Below, one piece after another: positions 33,110 through 41,855 of a stretch of 41,855 nt of DNA (positions within the stretch are counted from its first letter, which is position 1; each line of letters starts with the position of its first letter). The position numbers were made by a program, and so were the translations under genes. Source of the DNA: Mastigamoeba balamuthi (Eukaryota > Evosea > Mastigamoebida > Mastigamoebidae); NCBI GenBank assembly GCA_902651635.1, contig CACRSC010000472.1, forward strand, positions 1 through 41,855, in the 5' to 3' direction. The notes under the pieces were generated by a model. It saw nothing but the letters and a program-made list of their open reading frames with translations. It was not told the origin of the DNA and ran no database searches.

Positions 33110-33952
33110 TCACGACAAGGGGAAAACATAGTTGGGGTTGAAACCGCAATCCCTGCCGTCTCCGTACCCGAGCTGGTTGGACAGCGAGAGAACGTCGCCC
33201 ACGGTGCACGCCTGGCTCTTGTGCGTGTGGCCCCAGAACCACGCTACCACGGGCGCCCGCATCATGGCCCGCAAATCCGTAGCCCACGCGCACCCCGCTC
33301 CTCGCTTAGGAGGCATGGGCGAGTGGTGCGTGAGGACTACGGCCCTGCGGCCCTCGGTGGCGCAGCGCTCGATCTCCTGCTCGAGCCACGTCACAGCCTC
33401 GCGGTGCCACCCGTTCGTGTCCGCGACGCGCAGGGGCCTGCCGCCCAGCGTGACGCAGTGGTAGTCGTTCAGCAGTGCCTCGACCCTTGCCCTGCTCTTC
33501 TCGGGCACGTGCGACCAGAGCTGAGTCCCGAGCACCGAGAACCCGTTGTCCAGGTCGACGCGCCGCTTCTCGAGCACGTCGACGTTGGGCAGCGACTCGG
33601 CAATGCCCCGCAGCTCCGCGGTGGCGGTGTCCCAGTCCGAGTCGTAGAACTCGTGGTTCCCCGGAACGTACAGCACGCGGCGCCAGCGCTCGCTACACCA
33701 ACGAAGGAAGCGGTCGAGCTGCACGCGACCGTCGCTGTCCTCGTCGGGATCGCCGAGGATGCCCGTGTCTCCGACGAGGGCGAGCACTGGCGCCAGCGGG
33801 CGCAGGCCCAAGTCCTCTGGAGCGCACTTGCGGAACTCCAGGTGGAGATCCGACCACACCTGCATGCCAAGTGGTTGCTCCTCTGTCGGGGGGCACTTCC
33901 TAGCTAACTTATTGGCCTCCACGCCCTCTGCGTGCACACGAGTCCTCTTCAT
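33110..33952 (-). CDS. Calcineurin-like metallophosphoesterase
   Basis: A single exon encodes 280 residues. All five blocks of the metallophosphoesterase fold are present in order: SDLHLEF (Asp35, His37), GDTGILGD (Asp62), GNHEFY (Asn99, His100), LTHHSP and GHTHKS. These bind two metal ions and hydrolyse phosphate esters; the substrate is not predictable. The family length (~240-280) fits. An internal Met30 just before the first strand is an alternative start, because the first 29 residues are basic, polar and not part of the fold. No signal peptide is seen, so it is probably cytosolic. The start is only 108 bases from the stop of the large coiled-coil gene on the same strand. Confidence 0.93.
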   Translation of the reverse strand: MKRTRVHAEGVEANKLARKCPPTEEQPLGMQVWSDLHLEFRKCAPEDLGLRPLAPVLALVGDTGILGDPDEDSDGRVQLDRFLRWCSERWRRVLYVPGNHEFYDSDWDTATAELRGIAESLPNVDVLEKRRVDLDNGFSVLGTQLWSHVPEKSRARVEALLNDYHCVTLGGRPLRVADTNGWHREAVTWLEQEIERCATEGRRAVVLTHHSPMPPKRGAGCAWATDLRAMMRAPVVAWFWGHTHKSQACTVGDVLSLSNQLGYGDGRDCGFNPNYVFPLS

Positions 33953-34060
33953 AGCCGGGAATTCACAGAATTATCTACACAGCAATTGTGCTTCGGATCT
34001 CGGGATATTCGGAAATGTCTGACAGGTGTCCGAGCCCGGGCCCGGTTGCAGGAAGTTGAT

Positions 34061-37000
34061 TTACTGGTACTGGCGCCCGTTGGTGAGCTGGGGCAGCGGC
34101 GGCACTGCCTCGTGCGGGGATGCTGGGGCCTTGCGCTCACCTCGCGACCCAGGGGGGCTCAGCTGGGGGAGCTTGTCTTTGTCCTCAGCGTCCCTCTCAC
34201 CCTTGGGCATCTTCTGCGCTGGTGGCGTTGCTGAACGGAGCTGCTGGCTCGCTCCCGCTGGTTGCGGAGATGACGATGCGGCCTGTGGCTTCTTTGTGCC
34301 CGGCCCAGTGGCACCCGGGCGCTCGAACATCTGGACAGCCTGCGCCCGCAGTGGCGACAGGGGTCGCAGCACCATGTCGGGTTCGTGTCCTCCCAGGATC
34401 CGCTGCAGCTTCGTCGTGAACTTCGCGGGTTTCTGGTAGGTAGGGGCGTCAGATTCGGCGCTGCTGCCATCCCTCTCCGAGAGGCTCACCCCGGTGTGCA
34501 AGTCAGATGCCGGCGGAGGGAGCGAAGCCTCCATCAAAGACGTTCCCCTGAGGCGGTCATTGAAAGGCGCCAGCTCCTCCTGTGTGGACCTCTTGGGCTG
34601 CTGCATGTTGACACTGCGGTAGTGCATCGAATTCGTCAGTCACGAAAAAGGAGCAAACAAGGCGGCGTACAACTTGGACGCGAAGCCACGGCAGGCAGGA
34701 ATCGCATTGTCCGTTGCGGTGCGAGGCCACTGCGGATCACCAGACGGAGCGTCGGGCGGCTGTGCGTTGGAGGCGGCAGACGAGTACCACACGTCGTCCT
34801 CCTTGCCGACCGACTGCATAAGAGAGCCCTTGGTGTTCGTCTCCGCTGCGGGGCGCGAGGCCGTGTGCGGTACGCCGGCGGGGACTCCGCCCTGAATCTC
34901 GAGCGTGGTCTGTGCCGTTCGAGCCCTCTCGTCCTGCCTGGGCCAGTGTAGCGCGATGCTCGAGTACGCCTGCAGGACCAGAAGGAGCTGCTTCCTCCTC
35001 GCTTCGAGTAGATTGTCCTTCTTGGCCTCGAACTGCTGCAGAGTGATCTTGTGGCGGTCCTCCATGCGCTTGAGGAACCTGCCGACTGCCCCGCTCGGCA
35101 TCTCGACAGCGATTTTCTCTGCGAATTCGTGAGCACAGAGACGGGTCTTCATGAAGCGCACTCTGGAGCTCGAGCAGCTTGAAGCGTTCGCGCAGCTTCA
35201 GGAACTCGATACGGGCCTTGGCACTCTTGTAGCACTCGGTGTGCATACGCTCCTCCTCGAACAGCTTGATGGCCTCCTCCCTGCGCTTTCTTCCCTCCTC
35301 GTCGAGGAGCGAGTCGTCGACGTCGAAGAGTGCCGTCATGATCTGTCACATAATCGACCCTGAGACATCAAAAGCAACGAGCAGCGGACTTACAGGGCCG
35401 CAGTCTCCGTTCTCGAACGCCTCGATGCTCTCGTTGGCCGTTTTGCCCGTGATGTTGGCGACGTCCAGTAGCGTGTTGGCAATAAGATGGATTCCGCGCT
35501 CCGTCGGAGCGGCGGTCTGCTTCCGTCCCAGCGTGTTCGATGCCAGGGCGCTGTTCGCCGGCGTGTACATGTGATACAGAGGAGGCCTGATCTGCTTCCT
35601 CTCGTGCACACGCGGCTGAAAGAACATCTGCGCCTCCTCTTCGGCCTTCTTCTGCGCGGCCTGCTGCTCCTGCGCCGTCACCATGTCTGGAATGAACTGC
35701 GACAGCTGGCGCTTGAACGCGGACTTCATCCTCTGCCTTGCCGACAGCGACTGCATTCCGGTGCTGCCCATCTGTGTCGCCGACTGGATGATGGCCTCCG
35801 CCCCCAGAGGCACGCGCTTTCTTGCCGGCGCGTACTCGTCGAGAACCTGCTTCACCGATGCAAGGCTCGATGTCTTCATCGAAGGGGCCAGCCTCTGGAA
35901 CCCCGGCGTCTGCGAGGCCGACGCCGTTATCATCGAGTTCTGTTGTCTGTGGACGTCGCGGTGATCAGTGCTCGTGCACAACAGAGCGCAGAAGGAGAGT
36001 TTCGGGAGTACCTCTCCTCAAGGTCGACTGCGCTGCGCATCTTGTTGATAATCGTCTCGGCTTCGGACAGCTTCATCCTGAGCTCGTCGATGACATCTTG
36101 CTGGAAGGTCCGCTGTTTCAGGAGGCCTTTGAGCGTGTTCTCCATCTCCTTGGCCTTGGAGTTCTCTGTCGTGTTGTTACTCGCAAACGCGTAGCTCTTG
36201 CGTGCGAGCTCGGTCCGAACAGTGACCATCAGGCGCTCCTGCTCCACAATCCGGTCCTTCGCGTTGACAAGGTCCTTTTTCGCGAGGATTGCCTCCTGGT
36301 TTGTCTTGACGAGCTTCACGGACGTCTCCTGAATCAGCGCCTCCGACACGCCCTGCCTCCTCTTGAGCAGGGTCTGGAATGTCTTGAACAGGCTGTTCAT
36401 GCGCTCCATATGTGTGCTGATGTGCTCGTGCAGTAAATCCTCCGCGCTCTTTTGTGGCGGGGGAGGCGCTTGGTTGTTTCCTTGCTGTTGCTGTTGCTGC
36501 TGAGTTTCCTCGATTAGATGGGAAAGTTTGGCACTGTACATACGGCAAGAACCTCGGCGATGACTCTGCTGGCTTCCTTCTCCGAGTTGTCCAGAAACTC
36601 GTCGGGCTTTGCTGCTGCCTTCTCCTCTCTCTGCTGCTTCTCCCAGCCTTCCAGCAGGTGCGGAACCATCGCCCTCAACGAGTGTGTGTCCTCGGCCACA
36701 AGGGTTCTCGCAAACGACCAGATCCTCTCAACGCAGCTGGCGAACCTGTCGAGCTCGTATTCCATCGACCGTATCCGCCTCTCCACCTGCCTCTTGGTTG
36801 CCTCCTCAGCGCGGCGTGCATCCTCTCTCTGTGCGTCGGCATCTCTCGCGGCATGCCTCTGCATGTTGGATATTCTTGCCTCCGTTTCTGCGTTCGCGTT
36901 AGGTGAAATAGCAGTGTTGTCGGCAGTGCGGTCTGTGCCTTTGGTCAGGGAGGCGACCAGGTCGCTGTCTTTGAGGTTGGCGCTTATGGAGGCCGTCAGG

Positions 37001-40000
37001 GACATGATGCGCTCCTGCATTGACGCCATTTCGACCTTGTACTGCGTCTCCAGCCTTGTCTTCTGCTCTCGCAACTCGGCAACGTGTGCCTCTGAAACGA
37101 CCATCTTTCAGATACATGTGAGTGCTTGGACGTGCATACCTTTTTGTGTGGCGAGCTCCTCGTCGAACTTGCGCCTTTCGAACGACAATCTGTCAGCGAG
37201 GTCTGTAGCTTGCTTCTCGAGTACTCCGCGTTCAGTCTTGATCTCCTTGCGCAGGTCTACGCACGCGCGGCCCTTCTTCTTCTTCCCGTGGTGGTCGTGG
37301 CCGTCATCAGCGGTAAGGTCCGCGGCAACCGAGTCATTGGGGCACGAATCCGGGTCGTGAACTGTGTTCAGCAGAGTGATCTGCGCCTGAAGCGAGTCGA
37401 CGAAGCTCTCGAGCTCCTTCTTCTTCGACTCCATCGCGGTGAGAAGGCCATTGACCGATTCGAGCTGCGACTCGACCTGCTCGAGCTTCGCTCGCAGGTC
37501 GAGGTTCTCCTTCTGGAGTTGCATTGTGTGCTCGAGCTGCTGCTTAGCCTCGAGTTCAATCCAGTCCTCGGTGATCATACTGGCCTTCTCCCCTGCCCGC
37601 AACTTCTCGTTCGTCTGAAGGGAATGTCACCGAAGTCGAATACCACAAATTGACGCAATACCATCATCTGCTTCGAGAGCCTGCCCTCGAGTGCGCAGAT
37701 CCTGTTCCGCAGCACCTTGTTCTGCGCGGTCAGCTCTGTCATCTGTATTTTGGCACTGAGTTAGGGTGGATCAGACAGCAGAACTGTGTGCCTTCTCTTG
37801 GTACTGGCGATCGAGCTCTGCCTTGATATTCTCTGTGATGGCCTTGGTCTCCTCGGCGTAACGAGGTGGGGGTGACATGGATTTGCCCCTGCGGCTGCTC
37901 ATCATTGAGAGCCTGCTTGCCCGCCCCTCCGCTGCACTTATCCTCGTCCCTTCTCCCGCCTCGTCGTCCGCTCCGTCCTTGTTCCTGAGTGCGCCCGAGG
38001 CGATCACGCTTATCTCCCGTGCGGGTCTCCTGGGAGCATGGGAGATATCCCCGCGAATCTTGATGGACATCGTCATGGGGCGGATTGCTTTCTCCGGGTT
38101 CCCATCCGCGGTTGCTGCCGCAGCGGCAGTGTCTGGAGCATTGGGGTCCTCAGGGTTGTCTGAGGCGTCAGCAGGAGCCCCTTCTGATTCTTCCTCTCCT
38201 GGTTGAGAGGACTCGGTGTCTCCAAACGCCTTGGGGCCGCCCCCTGTAAGTGCCTCGAGTCTGCTGCTGAGGTCCTGCTTCTCTTTCTCCAACTCGTCGA
38301 CGCGTGCAAGGGCGTCGGCGAGCTCGTCTCTCTGCGATGCGAGCTCTGCCTCCAGCTGCTTGATCCTGTCGTCCTTGAGGTTCGAGTCGACTGCGGGCAG
38401 CTCTTCGGCAATGATCGAGGGCATTTGTGTCACAATGGCCTCGTGCAGCTCCAGCTTTTTCTTGTTGAGCTCCTCGATGAGGGCGACTTGAGCTGCCTTC
38501 TCCTCCTCGCTCAGCTCTGTTCCACCTGGTTTCTGTGCTTGAGCGATAGACTCTTCGGCCTGAGTAAGCTCTGCCTCGAGGTCTACGAGCCTCCGAACCC
38601 TCTGCTCGTGCGACATGAGATTCTGGCGCATCTCTCTCGCCGCCGAGATGGCTTGTATCTTTGCCCTTCTCTCTGTGTCCAACTCTGTGAAGAGGTGGGA
38701 GTAAGGAGAAGCTCGTGGGTGCGCTTGCGTGCATACCCTTTTGCATCATGTCGATTTCATTCCTCAGGTCCATCACTTCACCGCTCACCGCACTGGACCC
38801 GGGGCCGGGTGCGCTGTCCGAAGCTCCAACTCCCTCGACCTGAGCCGCCCCGCTGGCATCGCCACTTTGCACCGATCCCTGCGTCTGGGGCCGCGAAGTC
38901 GGCGCAGAGGAGCTCTGCGATTGGGACCTGGGCCTCTCCGAGTCTTGGCTACGCGAGTGACGTCGTCTGGGAACCGTCCTCAGCCGCAGTGTCTCCACCT
39001 CGTCCTCGAGCACCTCAATGCGCAACCGCGACTCCGCGAGCTCGTGCTCGAACTTCATTTTCTGCTGCAGCGTCTCGTCTTGAGCTGTGCGCAGCTCAGT
39101 GTCGAACTTCTCGGAGAGTTCGAGCCTCTGCTCTTCCATTTCGTTTTTATGTTGCTCGTCGAGAGCCTTCTTGAGCTCCTGGATGCGTAGTGCCGACACT
39201 CTGCGCTCCTGTTCGTGCGAGATGTTACAGGTCAAGAAAGCAGATTGTGTGCTACCTTGAGCACAGCGTCGGCAAAGTCTGCACCGTCAGTGTTTCGTTT
39301 CTGCTCGAAACTGGCGGCGAGCTCGCTCTTGTCGAGTTCGTGCTCGGCCTTAAGCGACTCCACTCTCTGGTCAAAGGTCTTCTGCATGACTCTGCCCTTG
39401 CGGTCATTCCGATCAGCCGTGTTGTCGGCAGGGTGGAAATGGCGCACGCGAGGAGGTCCCTCTCCTTGTCCGTCTTGATGTTCTCTGCAACTGATGCAAG
39501 TGTGTCCTGGATGTGTCTCTCGTGTTGCTGCCGCATCTGGTCAAGACGATGTTGCAGCTGCTCTCTGTACTAGGCGTTGGATGCTGCTTCGCTGGGAGTG
39601 ACGGAATAGGCATACCTGAAGTTCCTCTCCATCGTCTCTCTCTCCTCCTTGTGTGCCACGTACGCCTCCGCTGCCTCTTTGTTTCTTTTCTCGATCATCT
39701 CCTCAATCTCCCTCTTCTTTTGTGCGATCGAGTCGGCCAGCTTGAGCTCCAAGTCTGCCCTGGACATGAGATCGGTTTCAAAGAGAGCCTTTTACCCTTA
39801 ATGATCTCGTTGAGGCGGGTTTTTTCGGTTTCAACAAGGACGATTTTCTTTCTCAGTTGCTGGACGGCTTCCGATGACGTCCCCTCCTCTGCCGCCTTGA
39901 CGCCCTGCTGCAGAAGCACTACGCACTTGTCGAGCTCTAGTTTTCTCGGGTAAGACACTCACAGTTGTGTGACTCTACGCACGGTCTTGCGTTTTGACGA

Positions 40001-41324
40001 GCTTCTTGCTTGCGACATCCAGTTGCTGAGTCAGCTCCATCTCCTTCTCCCTTGCCTTCGTTTGAAGGGCCTCGAGTTTCTGCACGTAACTGTGTCAGAT
40101 CTGCAACTACAGCTTGAGGAGACTCACATGCTCGAAATCCTCAGCACTAACGCCCTCTTGGTTTTTGAGGCGCCTGGCCTCCTCAGTTTTCATGTCGAGA
40201 GCCTTCTGTAGCTTGGAGGCCTTGGACTCGGCGTCCTTGAGGCGTTCGAGCGCGCTCGCAATGTCCTGCGACATCTGCTTCGACACGGCCTCGTATCTCT
40301 GCTTCTCCTCGAACGACAGCCCTGCCGTGTTCGCCTCCCTCGCCTCGAGCTGCTTGACAATCGACTGCAAGTCTATTGTGGAGGGGGAGTCGACTCAGCA
40401 CAGGACGCCAATACGAGCGGTGGACGTACTCTCGACGACTTCGCTGTGAATGTCGTGGAGCTTGGTCCTGGCAACCGCAGCGTTTGATGCAAACGAGCCG
40501 GCGAGGGTCTCCGGCGGCGCATCCCTGACAATCTTCTCGACCTCATGCTCTTGCTGGTCAAGCGAGTCCTCCTGCAGCTGCCCCGCCTCGAACCACCTCT
40601 GCAGCGATCCCAGCACGTTCTCTCTGGTCATGCACAGCTGCACAACAGCGAGTCAGTCGTGGCACAGCGGAAGGGCTCTGCTGTGGGTGGTGCGCGCCTT
40701 GTCGTAGTCCACGATGAGGACGCGGACTTTGCCTTTGCTGTCCTCGATGATGGCCTGCGGGTCGTACGAGGCACTCCGCGCAGCGAACTCGCTGTCCACG
40801 TCGACGACCGAGAACGCAGCATCAGGATCGTCCGCTGGCAGCGGCCCTGAATTCTCGTATCTGTTCACCGCCTGCTGCACCCTCTGGTTGATCTCCTTCA
40901 ACTGCGGGCCGCAACGTCAGGGGTCGGACGTGTTCGGCCGAGATTCACGAAAAGCTGAGCCGATATTCTCTGCGGCTAAAAATAGTGGTGGTCGCACTCG
41001 CTGGGTCGTGTACTCGAGCTGCTCGACGTGCCTCCCGGGCGTGTCCGTGGCCCCCTCTTCCGTGTGCGTTGGCTCGCCCTCCTCCAGCGAGATCTCCGTT
41101 GGGGCCAGGTGGTCGATGACCCTCTGCATGTCCAGCCCAGCGGCCGCAGCCTTGGCCGCAGAGACGAAGCCGGCAGGCGCGCCCGTGACGAGGGGCGGCG
41201 GCGGCGGCACGCCGGGGATGGTGGGGGGCACCCATGCCGGGGCTGTGGTGGGCTTGGGGGGCACCGCGGGCGCCGCGGGGGGGGCGACGGAGCCCGTCTT
41301 CCTGGACTCGCCACCCTTCCTCAT
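34061..41324 (-). CDS. Very large coiled-coil protein of unknown function
   Basis: Nineteen exons are inferred: 41324-40998, 40901-40698, 40637-40430, 40372-40128, 40079-39983, 39936-39796, 39754-39616, 39564-39448, 39391-39256, 39208-38737, 38684-37792, 37742-37662, 37614-37140, 37091-36544, 36508-36012, 35946-35394, 35342-35162, 35118-34674 and 34613-34061. They join in phase to about 2,103 residues. The N-terminus is Pro-rich (VPPTIPGVPPPPPLVTG). Most of the rest is charged heptad-like coiled coil rich in Glu, Lys, Gln and Leu. It is broken by Ser/Pro-rich linkers, a poly-Gln run (ETQQQQQQQGNN) and a basic DHHGKKKKG string. The C-terminus is Pro/Ser-rich and disordered. No motor, kinase or membrane domain is seen. 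Introns are 35-96 bases. Two use GC donors: AAG|GCGCGC after exon 2 and AAG|GCACAC after exon 11. It is probably a structural or scaffold protein of the cytoskeleton, centrosome or axoneme (inference). Confidence 0.82.
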
Positions 41325-41382
41325 TTCTGATTTTCTCCTCCTGATATCGGACAACCAGATTCCATCTCGCAGGAAAAATCCC

Positions 41383-41395
41383 GCTGATAATATCA
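41383..41395. repeat. Perfect 13-bp palindrome CTGATAATATCAG
   Basis: The arms CTGATA and TATCAG flank a central A. It lies about 60 bases upstream of the coiled-coil gene start, next to the longer hairpin. Confidence 0.55.
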
Positions 41396-41396
41396 G

Positions 41397-41422
41397 TTCC
41401 GGCAGAATGTGTGTTCTGCCGG
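41397..41422. repeat. Perfect 10-bp hairpin TCCGGCAGAA/TTCTGCCGGA
   Basis: Ten-base perfect arms are separated by TGTGTG. It could be a factor-binding site, an RNA hairpin or the remnant of a small inverted-repeat element. Confidence 0.65.
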
Positions 41423-41730
41423 ATGCCTGTGTGATGTTGTTTGCCAAATTGATGGATGATACGGCCAATCCAGTCAGCACACAGAATTTGGCCTGCTGTC
41501 CCGAAGATCCCCGCACCGCCTACTGTCAGACGGTTTGTCCGCCCATCTGCGAGGGTCCGGTCGCCCCGTCGCCCGAGGAGCGCGTGAGGGGGCACACAGA
41601 ATATAGGAATAGATGTTCCAGATTTTCCCGTCAGCGCGGGGCGCCACAAAGATCCTGTCATCATAAATTTGTCGGTTGTGTCCCGTCTTTTTCCTATCTC
41701 CACCCCGCCCCCCGCGCCTGCACCTCACGC

Positions 41731-41855
41731 ATGTCGGAGCAGCGGGGCGCCACCCAGGCCTGGACCAAGGGCACCGCCTTCGCGGCGTTCCACCGCCAGG
41801 CCCGCACCTCCCCCGGCCCCGTGCTGAGCACACCCCCTCGCAGCCGCCCCCTCCC
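41731..41855 (+). CDS. Probable 5' end of a further gene (runs off the window)
   Basis: An ATG at 41731 opens a frame reading MSEQRGATQAWTKGTAFAAF and continues to the window end. It is GC-rich like the real exons here, and it follows an upstream region of the expected kind. A possible donor (GTGCTG) lies near 41821. There is too little sequence to name a family. Confidence 0.4.
   Translation, partial: MSEQRGATQAWTKGTAFAAFHRQARTSPGPVLSTPPRSRPL

Larger units (their letters stand above)
41325..41730. other. Divergent upstream region with several inverted repeats
   Basis: It lies between the start of the coiled-coil gene (-) and a probable start on the plus strand at 41731. It is less GC-rich than its surroundings. 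It contains GATATC at 41342-41347, the palindrome at 41383-41395, the hairpin at 41397-41422, and 8-base arms GCCAAATT (41442-41449) and AATTTGGC (41484-41491). Confidence 0.55.

Noticed and set aside
1-41855. CRISPR arrays, rRNA genes, insertion sequences or operons
   Set aside because: No spaced repeats of that kind, rRNA cores or transposases are seen. Introns show the DNA is eukaryotic nuclear.

Overview
The window is nuclear DNA from a GC-rich unicellular eukaryote. Twelve genes have spliceosomal introns. The encoded proteins include an Arf-family GTPase, alpha-tubulin, an RGS protein, a formin, two FAM49/CYRI proteins, a GT92 glycosyltransferase and a very long coiled-coil protein. A complete GBD/FH3-FH1-FH2 formin, duplicated CYRI regulators of the Scar/WAVE pathway, a CH-PH protein and a secreted C69 dipeptidase suggest an amoeboid or flagellate unikont. 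An amoebozoan is the best guess, but this is inference and no taxon marker is decisive. Coding DNA is strongly G/C at third codon positions. Two intergenic blocks (about 4.7-7.2 kb and 23.6-24.9 kb) are AT-rich and CpG-poor.

Layout. 149-1873 (+) is a divergent Arf-like GTPase with a long N-terminal extension. 2340-4333 (-) is a frameshift-riddled polysaccharide lyase/FN3 pseudogene. 4334-7236 is a mostly AT-rich island. 7237-9244 (-) is a secreted C69 dipeptidase and 9553-11364 (-) is alpha-tubulin. 11770-13847 (-) is a CH + PH domain protein. 14111-16046 and 16330-17967 (+) are tandem CYRI paralogues. 18385-19649 (-) is an RGS protein. 20372-21463 (+) is a nicotinamidase with a signal peptide. 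21620-23510 (-) is an SLC13/DASS transporter, followed by a second AT-rich island holding a decayed SLC13 fragment. 25014-26557 (+) is an unrecognised protein. 26728-31192 (-) is a formin, 31610-32971 (-) a GT92 glycosyltransferase and 33110-33952 (-) a calcineurin-like phosphoesterase. 34061-41324 (-) is a 19-exon coiled-coil protein of about 2,100 residues. A further + strand gene appears to begin at 41731.

Gene models were built by hand by joining exons so that reading phase and family conservation are both kept; all joined lengths are whole codons. Of 55 inferred introns, 48 are GT-AG and 7 are best explained as GC-AG, an unusually high share. Donors often read G-Y-R-C-G-Y (commonly GTGCGC or GTGCGT) rather than GTAAGT. 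Several proteins (formin, two CYRI, CH-PH) act on actin or Rac signalling in known relatives. There is no evidence that they are co-regulated; eukaryotic neighbours need not be functionally linked.
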